NCBI RefSeq assembly: GCF_963678635.1
Contig: NC_087063.1
Coordinates: 58,598,759-58,662,758, forward strand
Source of the DNA: Symsagittifera roscoffensis
Taxonomy: Eukaryota; Xenacoelomorpha; Acoela; Convolutidae
DNA length: 64,000 bases
Direction of reading: 5' to 3'
Part shown: positions 29,901 to 40,480 of the stretch, in pieces
How the letters are laid out: each line of letters opens with the position of its first letter
How positions within the stretch are numbered: the stretch's first letter is position 1
Translations under genes and position numbers: made by a program
The notes under the pieces: model-generated
What the model was told of the DNA's origin: nothing
Database searches by the model: none
Seen by the model: the letters and a program-made list of their open reading frames with translations, nothing else

Positions 29901-31904
29901 TGAGAAAAATTCGAATTGCGACGTTACATTTCTGAGAAATGCAAAAACGACCATGTTTAGCCGGAAAATAGAAAAAATCAGAACAACTGAAATAGCAAGA
30001 GACAGTCGGTCGGAAATATAGAAGAAAACACGAAGCCTCTTGTCGTGACGATTGCGCACAATAAGACAACTTATTGGAGACAATAGACTGAAAAGAGGCT
30101 TCGGTGGTGCAGACGGAAGAAGCAGTGCCCTCCCGTGCCGCGAATTGGGAGTAATAACGTCGTTATTACAAAAAAAGCACGGAAGCGGAGTCTCGGCACT
30201 TAGAGACCATCATACGGTGAAGGACAATAATGAACTACCTTTCTAGATGTCATACACCTTTGAATTAACACCCTTATGACTTGTTATTTTAGAATATGAG
30301 TAGCTAGGAAGAGGAAAGGGTCAATCCATCTCCAATGGGTTTAATATAGAACTGTCACCAAAAACATAATAAAATCGGATATTCGAGCCGTGTTTTTAAT
30401 AGCAATCATGTAGTCTGGGGTTCCGAGACCCAGCTATGAGGTTGTATTCGCATGTAAACGGAAGCTGAGTAAAAATCGTTTGACTGATGGCCTGAAAGTA
30501 GTAACTTTTTGCATAAACAGACCAGAAAATCAACTGGCTAGGTCGAGACGGTGAAAAACGAGTCGAATTTAGGTAATTGACGCCGGCCAGTCGTCTATAG
30601 GTACTTTTTTCTAGGCTCCATCACTGTGTAGTATATGGGCGAATGTTACAGCTTTCACGAGACTCTTGTTAACACATCGTAATGCGATAACCATGGGTTG
30701 GAAAAGAGTTGGTAGAGTGTCTCGAGACAACACCAAAGGGAGGGAATCGATATTGGAGGAGGACTTGGCAAAAAACGTGAGACTGAGTTTGCACAATTAT
30801 TTTGCAGGAATAGGGAATTTAAAGTGAAGGGTCTACCGAATCAGGCGAAAAGACTACAAGAGCAACGGGAGTGGATGCGGGCCTACGAGGAGCTGAAGGA
30901 ATGGGAAGAGATCGTGATCAGTTCCGATTACGAAGAAGAACTGGAAAGGCAGATTACGATGTCGAATGTGACAGGACCAAGTACAAGGTAAAATAACCAC
31001 TAAAATCAAATGGGAAAATCGAATCAAATTCTTAACCATTGCAATATACGATATAGCTTAAACATGCAAAAATAATACGTTGAAAAAGCTTAAACATGGC
31101 AAGATAGTGAAGCATAGTGATATTAAATATATAATAGATAGATAGATTTGAATGGTTAATTTTTAGTCACCAAAGATATTTCACAAATTGGTAAAATCAA
31201 TTTTTTTTTACTTTGAGCAGATACCTGAACTATTTTGGAAGAAATATCATTTTGAAGAAAGACAGGCGAAAAATAAACGATTTTTAAGAGAATCAAAAAT
31301 GATACATGCGCCGCAGGTCGAATCCTCTGAGCAAGCATCATTTCGATAGATATATCTTATAGTTTCAGCAAAACTTGGTTCATTGACATAAAAAAATCAT
31401 AGAACTTTATGGACCCTAGATAATGAAAACATCGTCGTATTAAGACGCTGTAGGAACAAGCAGTTATCATTTAAGCCAAAAGATGCAGAGGCGATGTTAT
31501 TAATCCTAAATTATAGTTCCAAAGTTAAGTTCTGATTGTGCCAGTTGGTCTTATTTGGAAGTTTGATCTTGAGAAGACGTTTGGTCTTGATTTTGGGGTG
31601 AAATGCAATTTTTCAAAAATTCAAATTGAGCATGACATGCTCAAGTTTCTCGCGACAACTGAAAATATCATAAAAATGAGATCAGAAAATTCGAACTACA
31701 ATCGCGGCAAAGTAGTCAAAAAAAGCACCGGGAAATTGCTATAGTAAGTAATCAAGAGTGAAGGGAGAGTAAATTCGAGTGGACCAGAGTGAACTTTCAG
31801 TGGAAAGGTGAAAAACCGAAGTCTCGCAATGGTCCAGACCAAAAACTTTTTTCTTGAGTTAAAACAAAATCATTACAAATTTTTCGAGTTAAACTTAATT
31901 ACCC
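29901..31904 (+). other. AT-rich spacer with few features
   Basis: No supported gene. A 10 bp inverted pair GAAGCCTCTT / AAGAGGCTTC lies at 30,032-30,041 and 30,093-30,102. The ATCCATCT palindrome of the family is at 30,322-30,339. A stretch at 30,805-30,987 could be an exon (see separate entry). The rest looks like old, unconstrained sequence. Confidence 0.4.
30805..30987 (+). other. Exon-like acidic ORF, tentative
   Basis: Preceded by TTATTTTGCAG and followed by AAG|GTAAAA, both acceptable splice signals. Between them one frame is open: QAKRLQEQREWMRAYEELKE then WEEIVISSDYEEELERQI, a charged helix. It is 61 codons with no partner exon that I can identify. It may equally be a remnant of a mobile element. 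Confidence 0.2.
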
Positions 31905-32370
31905 ATCAATTCTAGAGTTGCTTTATAGTTTAGATACTCGATTCTAGAGCTCGTGTCGGTATGTGACTACCAAATTTCAATTTCTTGAGTGTGTTTTATA
32001 TTGTTATGTTGAGGTAGGGAGAGTTTTTAGGTTGATCCATCTGAAATGGATCAAAGGTTCACAGTAGTAGATGTTGAGGCTAAAGTGGAGGGGGGAGGTG
32101 GTAGACCCCCATGTATTAAGATTGAGTTAAGATTAAGATCAATTCTAGAGTTGCTTTATAGTTTAGATACTCGATTCTAGAGCTCGTGTCGGTATGTGAC
32201 TACCAAATTTCAATTTCTTGAGTGTGTTTTATACTGTTATGTTGAGTTAGGGAGAGTTTTTAAGTTGATCCATCTGAAATGGATCAAAGGTCCACAGTAG
32301 TAGATGTTGAGGCTTAAGTGGGGGGGTGGGGGGGGGGGGGGGGGGATTGTAGACCCCATGTATTAAGATA
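31905..32370 (+). repeat. 233 bp tandem duplication with long G run
   Basis: ATCAATTCTAGAGTTGCTTT starts at 31,905 and again at 32,138; the two copies differ by a handful of bases. Each contains TTGATCCAT-CTGAA-ATGGATCAA, a 9 bp perfect palindrome (32,032-32,054 and 32,265-32,287). The G stretch after GTAGTAGATGTTGAGG is short in the first copy and grown to about 26 G with one T in the second (32,320-32,345). Confidence 0.95.
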
Positions 32371-33650
32371 GTGAATCGAGCATCCGGTCTACCAGCTATG
32401 TATTAACTTTGGATATAGAGTCTACAATGTATTAGGATAAGGAATACCAATGGTAGGTTATAATGGTTTGTGAAACGAAATTGGTTTGGTTTTTGTGTGG
32501 AAATGTCTAGTTTTTTCGCAAAAATTTTGGCGCTTGTTAACTAATTTGTGAATATCAAAGATTAATTACGTGCAGATTGTGTAATGAAGGACTTTTCAAT
32601 AGTTTTTCGATTTATGGTAAGTCAATTGTAAGAAATTTTGGGTAAAAACTTGGAATTTTTTTGAAAAAAGTTTTAAAAAAAATTCAAAACACGATAAGAT
32701 TAGCTATGATTTGAACTCATTTATTAGATAATCTTACTTTCTATCAGTATAAAACAATGCTGAAACCTACTGAAATTTCGAAAAAAGTCAAATCTTTTGA
32801 GAAAAAATGGCAAAAATTTCAAGTATTTGGAAAAAAAATTGCAAAAATTTCAAGCATTTGGAAAAAAAAGTTGCAGATATTTCATAATTTTGGCCAATGT
32901 ATTGTTGCTTCTGATCTGGTTTTAAGCAGACTTTTAGGTATAGATTTCAAAATTGAGTTCAGACTGTATTTTGATTGGCATCATGTTGAGACAATGATAC
33001 AAAATTTTGAATGAAAAAATGAATTTTTCGACAATTTTTTCTCAAAAGTTTGAAATATGATAAAGTTTACCTTAACTTGAGCTGAAAAGCGGGTTATACA
33101 TTGCTCTAAACACTAAAAAACAAACTCATAAAGCAGAATTAAAAACGAAAATTCCGGAAAACAGTGAAAATAATCGTAACTTTCGAGAAGGTAAAGTAAA
33201 AATTAATTAAATATACCCAAAGTTTCAAGTATTTGGAAAAAAATTGCAAAAATTTCAAGTATTTGGAAAAAATTGCAAAGAATTCAAAATTTTGAAAATA
33301 AATTGCAGAGATCTCATAATTTTGGCTAGTGTGTTGTTGCTTCTGATCTGGTTTTAAGCAGACTTTTACGTATAGATTTCAAAATTGAGTTCAGACTGTA
33401 TTCTAATTGGCATCATGTTGAGACAATGATATAAAATTTTGAATGAAAATATGAATTTTTCCGCAATTTTTTCTCAAAATATTGAAATATGATAACGTTT
33501 ACCTCAACTTGAGCTGAAAAACGGGATATACATTGCTCTAAACACTAAAAAGAAAGCTCATAATAGCAGAATCAAAAATGAAACTTCCGGAAAATAATGT
33601 GAAAATAATCGTAACTTTCGAGAAGGTAATGTAAAAATTAATCAAATATG
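32371..33650 (+). repeat. 431 bp direct repeat in AT-rich DNA
   Basis: CATAATTTTGGCCAATGTATTG (32,883) and what follows to about 33,210 recurs from 33,314 to about 33,640 with scattered changes. The short frame at 32,757-33,014 is lysine/phenylalanine-rich and is not conserved as a frame in the second copy, so it is not a gene. Confidence 0.85.
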
Positions 33651-36240
33651 CCCAAAATTTTCCAATTTGAACCTTTTATTTTGGTACTTAACTTTTTTTT
33701 GTCCAGTTCAGGGAGCATCAATTTAATAGGAATCTCAATTCAAGTGAACATTTAGATCATTATTCCATGAAATGGCTAGATCAAACTCCAAGATTCAACT
33801 CCTCCTCATTTTTTCTCATTGAATTACCCAAATTTGTACAAAAATTACTACTTGTGAAAAAATTTTTGTTAAAAATTACAAATTTCAGATCATTGATAAA
33901 AAAAAATTGTTAATTGCTAAATTGTCTAAAAACGGGATAATTTTTTTTAAAAAATTTGTTCGATTTTGGCTCAAAACTTCTTCATAACTGATTATTATCT
34001 CTCTGTTGCTTCTGCAGCATAATTTTCATGATTTTCTGGAGAGATTTTCTATGTTTTAAGGTTTTTTTTGCTTTTTGTTTTTTACATGTTTTTGCTATTG
34101 AACACACTTTACAAGAAAATTTAGTCAAAACTAGAGAACTTACGAGGAAAATGGTATCAATTGAACGAGCAATTTGGTGGCAGAGATGAAATTAGAACTG
34201 ATACCGTCTGATTTTTACAAAAAAAATTGTAATTGTCTTCCTCAGGGTTCCCTTGTTCAGTTGCTACCGTAAACTATTTAAGCAAAAATACAATTTTGGG
34301 ATCATTAACTATCACTTTTCTTGCAAATTAGTTATTAAATCGCTTTTTATTCTTAATTTATGACGGAAGTTTTCTCAAAAATATCCAAGTGAGAAAGAAT
34401 TGGTTTCAGTTAAAGCATTCAAAAACATACGTGAAAAATGAGAATATAAAGGTGTATTTTTACAATTTAGGAACAAATTGAGAGCAGCTCTATTAGTTAT
34501 AATCTCAAAACCTCCGGAAATACACAAGAGAACCTAGTTCCTAACATCTACAAAATCTAAAAACTTTCAAAAGAGCGCGTCTCAAAAAGTTGATTAAGCA
34601 AAGGAAATCAAGTTGCAAACTGGAATAATTGTAATTTTCAGATTTTTAATAAGCAAAAAAACTCTATGGTAAAAAAAATGAAATATAGATCTTGAAAGCA
34701 ATTTTTTGATTTATGCTTCAAGTATCATCTTCCAAAAGAAGTCGGATTGGGTTTACTTTACAAAAATTATCCTAAAAATATCTGATTTTTCATATAAAGT
34801 ACTTAATATGCCAAATAAGAACAAACTTTTCTAATGAATTACGCATAAATATAAAACTTTTTATGTCGGATTTCTTCTCAAGATTCACTTAATGTCGGAT
34901 TTCTTCTCAAGATTCACTTTAGTAAAACTATCTCAAAACTCCCAATGAAGTAAATTGAGGTTCTATCTCATTTTAGCATTCTCTCAGTTTCGGCTTCATC
35001 TACTACTTACCAAATGAATCCAATTTGAACCAATTTTTACTTAAAAATTGAATTTTAGATGGAAAAATGTATCGTTTCAACAAAAATTCACAAATCCGAA
35101 GTCTAAATAGTACCATAAATCTTTTGCTAAAAATCTTAAAATGATTCTCTCAACCTCATAACTGTAGATTTGTGTTTCAAATCTGAATTTCTATTTTAGG
35201 TTGAATTTTTAGTTGAGACTGAAGTATATCATTATCTTGAAACTTTCAAAGTTAAGCAAAAACATACATTTTTCATTTTTTTCCAGGTCAAAAAGAAGAT
35301 CTGAAAGCTTTTCTGTTTGAGAATACACTGTTTTTCTGATGTTTTTGATTTAGATACGTGCAAAAATAGATTTTTTACTGATCAAACGTAAAACAAAGAA
35401 ATTCTTAAACTATAATTTTCAACATTGCAAGAAAATCTTGTTAAAGTTTTCTTTAAAATGCAAAAAAAATAAATAAAGTTTTTCGTCGAATGCGAAAATT
35501 TTTTGATTTTTTTGAACAACTATGCAAGAAAAATTATGAAAATTTTTGCATTTTGCAAAATTTGTAAAATTTTTTTTAAAAATAAGCTAAATTTTTTCGA
35601 GAAAATTTTTTGCACGATGCAATTTTTTTCATGATTTTTCAAAATATATATGCAAAATACAAACTTTTTTTCTTACGCAAATGCAAAAAATGCAAAATTT
35701 TATCATGAGGTATTTGTTAAATTATTTCCAAAAATTTTTCATAATTGATGACTTTGAGTGCTATTTCCTATCTTAATACATTGTTTTTCCGATTTTTTAA
35801 ATCAAGATTTATGCAAAAAAGAGATTTCTTTACGATCATAACTAAAACAAAGATTTTCATTTCATTTAATTATTAACAGTGCAAGAAAATCTTTTTTCAG
35901 TTTTTTTTAAAAAACGAAAATTTTAAATGAAACTTTTCTTTAATTGCGAGATTTTTTTTGATTTTTTTAACAAGTATGCAAAAAACATCATAATAATTTT
36001 TGCATGGTGCAAAATTTATTTTAAAGTTTTTAACAAGTGGGGAAAAATTGGTTTAATTTTTTGTCATCATTCTAACAAAACTTTGTTAAACTTTTTACCA
36101 GTTGCATAATTAGTTTCATTTTTAACAAAGTTTTTCCACAATTTTTTTAAAAAAAACTTTACATTTGGAATTTCTTAACAAACTTTTCTATGATCTCATC
36201 TCTTTGTTCCTATCTCTTTAAAACAAAATTACTAGATGCA
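33651..36240. other. Gene-free AT-rich tract with small tandem duplications
   Basis: Homopolymer A and T runs dominate. A 29 bp unit (ATGTCGGATTTCTTCTCAAG...) is duplicated exactly at 34,863-34,920. A segment of about 455 bp (35,300-35,755) is repeated imperfectly at 35,755-36,200. No coding signal on either strand. Confidence 0.7.
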
Positions 36241-36281
36241 AAGAAATTAAATTACTAAACACATGACAAAAACCAATTTAG

Positions 36282-36764
36282 TTACAAATCAAAGAGCTGT
36301 CGAGCAGCTGAGTTCTCAAAGTTTTGCAAGTTCTCAATGAAGCGCAAAGCTGGGCTTGCCTCCATCACTGGTGGTTGGCTGACTAGAGTTCTTGGCTCAG
36401 AGAAACCCTCATCCTCTTCGATGGTAATTGGGTTGTCCACAAATCCCTCTTCCCAAGGAAAGAGGAAATCGTCGACTGGTTGAGCCACATATCTAGAGTC
36501 AGGAGTTTCGGGGTAGTTCATTCCCACATGCTCGGCCACTTCCCCCATCATTTGCATTCTCCAAGTTGGTTCTCTGGAGGGGGTACTTGAGTTATATGAT
36601 CTTCGTTGAAATCCCTGCGCATCACCTCCATTATGTGCCAGAATTGGATTGGGATGTCGTGCCAGAATAACTCCACAAACTGTTTCTCGCACTTGCATTT
36701 GTACTAAATCAGCCAAAAATTCTACCGAGAACATAAAGTTTTTGTTTTGTACTGAGAAGACCAT
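36282..36764 (-). CDS. Orphan ORF, 160 codons, unknown
   Basis: The first ATG on the minus strand is at 36,764 (MVFSVQNKNFMFSVEFLADL); the open frame runs three codons further up. N-terminal 45 residues: hydrophobic/mixed (VQMQVRETVCGVILARHPNP). Middle: Ser/Thr/Arg-rich (RRSYNSSTPSREPTW). C-terminal half: acidic with Pro (VAQPVDDFLFPWEEGFVDNP, then EEDEGFSEPRTLVSQPPV) and a helical end. It stands out by balanced base composition in an AT-rich desert, which argues for a real gene or a recent insertion. Upstream on its own strand, the motif ACCGTCAACTA occurs twice (36,825-36,900). No family recognised and no introns evident. Confidence 0.45.
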   Translation of the reverse strand: MVFSVQNKNFMFSVEFLADLVQMQVRETVCGVILARHPNPILAHNGGDAQGFQRRSYNSSTPSREPTWRMQMMGEVAEHVGMNYPETPDSRYVAQPVDDFLFPWEEGFVDNPITIEEDEGFSEPRTLVSQPPVMEASPALRFIENLQNFENSAARQLFDL

Positions 36765-36824
36765 TTTTTGCAATAAGTTGAGTTAACGACACAGAGTAAA
36801 AACAAGGTTTACAGTTAAGAGGGA

Positions 36825-36902
36825 GATAGTTGACGGTGGTTAAGTTGAAATCAATGTAATTAGAGCTGAGAGAGGAAGTAGTTGACGGTAGTTAAGTTGA
36901 AA
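36825..36902 (-). promoter_or_regulatory. Paired TTCAACTTAAC-ACCGTCAACTA repeats upstream of the orphan ORF
   Basis: On the minus strand TTCAACTTAACYACCGTCAAC occurs twice, about 60 bp apart, 60-140 bp before the ATG at 36,764. The spacing and position would suit promoter elements; this is inference only. Confidence 0.25.
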
Positions 36903-37961
36903 ATGAAATGATGTTTAGTGAAGAGAGAGGAGTACCTTCAACTGGAATGTGTGGGTTTAACCAATCAGAAAGGATTTTCCTTGTTTGGATTTTAGTCGTG
37001 TCCAAAAATATTTCAGTTTACTTTTATGGAATTCTTATAGAAAACTTGTGTCCAATCGGAATTAAAGCTCCATTTTACATATTGTCGTTTCCAATCACAA
37101 ATATGTTCTTTTTTGGTCACGTTGTCGTATCCAATCAGACAAAAATTTACCTTTTAAGGACTTAATTCTCCCCAATAAGTAAAAATATACACAAATGCAA
37201 TCGCAAAAACAAATGACCAAAAATTGTTTGCTGTAAAAACAAGAAATATTGCCAATATAAGTAACAAAAAAAGGAAAATTAAAAAAAATAGCATCTCTGC
37301 AAGTCTTCTCATCAAGTTAATTGCATTTTTTGTATATAATCGACGAGAAGTAGCCGATTTTGGAGCAGATAACCAAGTTCTTTGATTTTGATGTAGATTT
37401 CAGAGGATAACTCAAAGTTGATGAGTTTTTCAAACCAAATCTCTGGAAGTCTGATTCCAAACCTAACCATGCAAGATCATGAGGAATAAAGAACTTTGGG
37501 GAGTTTTGAAAAATTTGGGAGTTGGATAGGGAATAAAAAGACTCTTTGAATGATTATGGTACCACTTTTTTTTAACTTCAATTTTTTTAAAATAAAAAAA
37601 CCTCTTTTCTAGTCAAGTGTAACTCAGCAGTAAGTTTATAGCTTTGATACGCAATATCTGGATCACTAATAAACTCTTTGATTAATTAAGTTTCCTTAAC
37701 GAGACCTTTACTTAGTCGGAGAACTCTATTTTGGACAACATAAACGTCCAAAAAATTGTGAAAAAATTAAGAATCTACATCTATTTCATCAATAAGGAAA
37801 TCACACTGAATGTTTTCTTTTTTCTTGTAGAGTAAATCGAGGAAGTTCAAATGTTTTTTAATTGACATTTTTATGAAAATTTTGGATGCAAAATTATGTC
37901 TAGAAACTGCTTAGTTCTGATTTGTTGAAAATTTTTCTTGAAAACTCTAGAACTTTCGAAT
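36903..37961. other. AT-rich spacer, no gene
   Basis: The frame at 36,908-37,165 is short, hydrophobic and has no second copy or recognisable motif. I see nothing else of note. Confidence 0.5.
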
Positions 37962-38126
37962 GAATGACGTAGGTGATGACGTCCTTACCATAAAAGGAAT
38001 GTTGCGTGGGTGGTGACGTCTTTTCTAATTATAGAATGACGTCATTACCATAGAATGAAAATTGCGTAGGTGGTTACGTCACTGCTATTCGAAGAATGAA
38101 GTCATTACCATAAAAGGTAATTGCGT
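37962..38126 (+). repeat. Three 60 bp repeats with TGACGTCA palindromes
   Basis: GTC(C/A)TTACCATA starts at 37,981, 38,041 and 38,101, an exact 60 bp period. Each unit also has TTGCGTRGGTGGT and G-ACGTC. TGACGTCA, the consensus bound by ATF/CREB-type bZIP factors in animals, is exact at 38,037-38,044 and near-exact elsewhere. The array abuts the first zinc-finger copy of the polymerase relic. Confidence 0.9.
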
Positions 38127-38132
38127 TTTTTA

Positions 38133-38623
38133 GATAGAACTTGCCCTTAACCGCAACGAAAAAGTGAAGTGTGGAGACTGTGGATTTATGTATGTTCGCC
38201 AGCAAGCAGCTCGACATCAAAAAAGATGTGCTAAAGGAGTTATTTTTTGTCCTGATTGCAAGTATTTCACTTACAACCAACGAGAAATGAACTATCATAT
38301 GGCCAAGAAGCATGCGCCTTGAACTTCGAAGCAAACGACAAATTGTTCTTCTTGTGAGCAAGAGTTCCCAAGTTACTACTCTCTCCAACAACATCGGGGA
38401 AAGGAACATGGAGCAAAACAACGGAAACCCAGTGATATGGTGGCCGACTTGAACAAGATTGTGGAGGAAGAAGGGGAAGATGGTGAAAAACTAGAGGAGG
38501 AACTAAGTGCTGGTCAACATTTTCTGGTGGATATAGAGATGTAAAATGGGAGACATAAGGTATTTAACTTCCAAATGTCCAAATAGATACTAAATTAATC
38601 AACGACAAACTAGAGGAAGTCTT
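38133..38623 (+). pseudogene. Zinc-finger N-terminal part of a family B DNA polymerase relic, copy a
   Basis: Follows a TTTTTTAG acceptor-like site. Translation: LNRNEKVKCGDCGFMYVRQQ, then CPDCKYFTYNQREMNYH and CSSCEQEFPSYYSLQQHRG, three C2H2/C2HC-type zinc-finger units, then an acidic linker (KIVEEEGEDGEKLEEELSA) and HFLVDIEM before a TAA. One stop (TGA after KKHAP) interrupts it. This arrangement precedes the protein-primed polymerases of Polinton/adintovirus-like elements. After GAGGAAGTCTT (38,623) the sequence jumps: what corresponds to 39,442-40,100 in the other copy is missing. Confidence 0.75.
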
Positions 38624-38766
38624 ACAAATGATATAGATAGTTTCTTTAAGTGCTTTCGATGCCCTAGCTGTGACACCTTCTTCCACAAATCAGACCACGT
38701 CAATCAGCATATCCTAAGATGCAAGGACCGAGAGAGACAAATTGTCCCAAAAAACGTCATTGTTAG
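38624..38766 (+). pseudogene. Internal zinc-finger module of the polymerase relic
   Basis: Begins with ACAAATGATATAGATAGTTT, which also occurs at 40,101-40,120, then encodes FKCFRCPSCDTFF and SDHVNQHILRCKDR, a C-x2-C-x12-H-x3-C finger. The main polymerase relic lacks exactly this module: at 40,120 it goes straight on. The two relics are therefore complementary fragments of one ancestral gene. Confidence 0.7.
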
Positions 38767-38950
38767 TATAAATACACTTATTTTAATAGGTTAAATCATT
38801 GCTTTTGTTTGCCAATCATAAACAGTTACTTGAATTTCACTTCAAATTTTGCTTTTCGGTAATTTGCGAAAAGAAAAAAGTAGGTATTTTCATTCAATTG
38901 GTACTCAAAACTTTTAATTTTGGAACCTTTCTAAAGTCTCAATTTTTTTA

Positions 38951-39441
38951 GATAGAACCTGCCCTTAACCGCAACGAAAAAGTGATGTGTGGAGACTGTG
39001 GAGTTATGTATATTCGCCAGCAAGCAGCTCGACATCAAAAAAGATGTGCTAAAGGAGTTATTTCTTGTCTGATTGCAAGTATTTCACTTACAACCAACGA
39101 GAAACGAACTATCATATGAACAAGAAGCATGCGCCTTGAACTTCGAAGCAAACGACAAATTGTTCTTCTTGTGAGCAAGAGTTCCCAAGTTACTACTCTC
39201 TCCAACAACATCGGGGAAAGGAACATGGAGCAAAACAACGGAAACCCAGTGATACGGTGGCCGACTTGAACAAGATTGTGGAGGAAGAAGGGGAAGATGG
39301 TGAAAAACTAGAGGAGGAACTAAGTGCTTGTCAACATTTTCTGGTGGATATAGAGATGGAAAATGGGAGACATTAAGGTATTTAACTTCCAAATGTCCAA
39401 ATAGATACTAAATTAATCAACGACAAACTAGAGGAAGTCTT
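38951..39441 (+). pseudogene. Zinc-finger N-terminal part of the polymerase relic, copy b
   Basis: Second copy, 818 bp to the right, again after TTTTTTTAG. CGDCGVMYIRQQAARHQKRC is intact; a one-base loss near 39,065 (TTTCTTGTCTG) shifts the frame inside the second finger. Unlike copy a, it continues into the rest of the polymerase. The MEVKYLNVSHF frame on the other strand is a shadow. Confidence 0.75.
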
Positions 39442-40480
39442 CAATAAGCTCGATTCTGCCGCTAAAATCAACAATGCTCTGGGGTTTGTTCTTCGAAACA
39501 TTGAGACTGGTGAATATCGATATTTCTAAGCCCATGAAAACAATATTTTATTTGAAAAATCTCATTTGCTTTGTACTAAAGCAGACTTGATAACAATCCA
39601 AGGAAAAGTGGAAAAATTTGATATGGTGGAGCAATGTACCCAAGAACTCCAGAACACAAAATGGAGACTCATGTTGATTACTAATGTTACAGTTTTTGCT
39701 GCTTTGCTGAAAAACATCTCAATGAGATGTCCGGACTCTGTCGTACCCGAACCTTTACTACGACATACGCAGGGGAACTGTCTTCTATCTAACAAAGACA
39801 AGGAACCTTACAAGGATCATGTGTGCATTGGCCATGTACATGAACGGGCACAAGGAGCTCGACTCTCACACACCCAGATACTTTACAGAATTCATATCAA
39901 AATCTTGTTCTGATCCTAAAAATTTTTGTGGAGTTTTTGTAGAAGACTTACCCGTTGTCGAGGAAATTGTGCAAAAAACATTTTTTATATACGATTTCGA
40001 CATCCAAGAGGGAGAATATGTAGGAGAACTAACTCGACGAAGTATCGGAAGATTCGATAAAACAGTTAAGCTACAGAGATTTACCAATCATATCATTCAT
40101 ACAAATGATATAGATAGTTTATGAACTTCGCGAAATCTTGTTTGAAAAGCTAGAAGGGTTCAAACTTTCAGTTTCTGAAGATAACAAGCTCTTCAATAAT
40201 CTAGCAGTTTTCGATTTTGTGTCATTTTGTGTTCCTACAGAGGAACTAAAAGAGACGCAAACTACTGCATGGATCGGAAAAAATGTACCAGTTTCAGTCT
40301 CTATATCATCAAATCTGATTGATGATCCCATCTTTTTGTACAACAAGGATCCACACAGCTTGATAATTGACTTTGTAACCTACCTCGAGCTGTTGGCTGA
40401 AAAGCTAGAGATGAGAAAAAAACTTCAAGATATTGAAGTAGCTGTCATTGAAATATTGAAAAGATCTTTGATCAGCTAAA
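39442..40480 (+). pseudogene. Polymerase relic: linker and exonuclease region
   Basis: Frames read SAAKINNALGFVLRNIETGE, then 39,566-39,913 (KWRLMLITNVTVFAALLKNI, RCPDSVVPEPLL), a frame change near 39,830, then DSHTPRYFTEFISKSCSDPK and KTFFIYDFDIQEGEYVGELT up to 40,124. After the missing finger module comes 40,138-40,479: FEKLEGFKLSVSEDNKLFNN, then AVFDFVSFCVP. Family B polymerases have a 3'-5' exonuclease with D-x-E at this first motif; here it is D-F-V (40,213-40,221), so a catalytic Glu is gone. A TAA ends this part at 40,477. Stops and frameshifts throughout show a dead gene. Confidence 0.8.

Noticed and set aside
31311-31335. GGTCGAATCCTCT as a tRNA B box
   Set aside because: No A box or acceptor stem pairing upstream; it cannot fold as a tRNA.
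32757-33014. 85-codon Lys/Phe-rich frame
   Set aside because: Its partner in the 431 bp direct repeat is not open, and the composition follows the AT-rich background.
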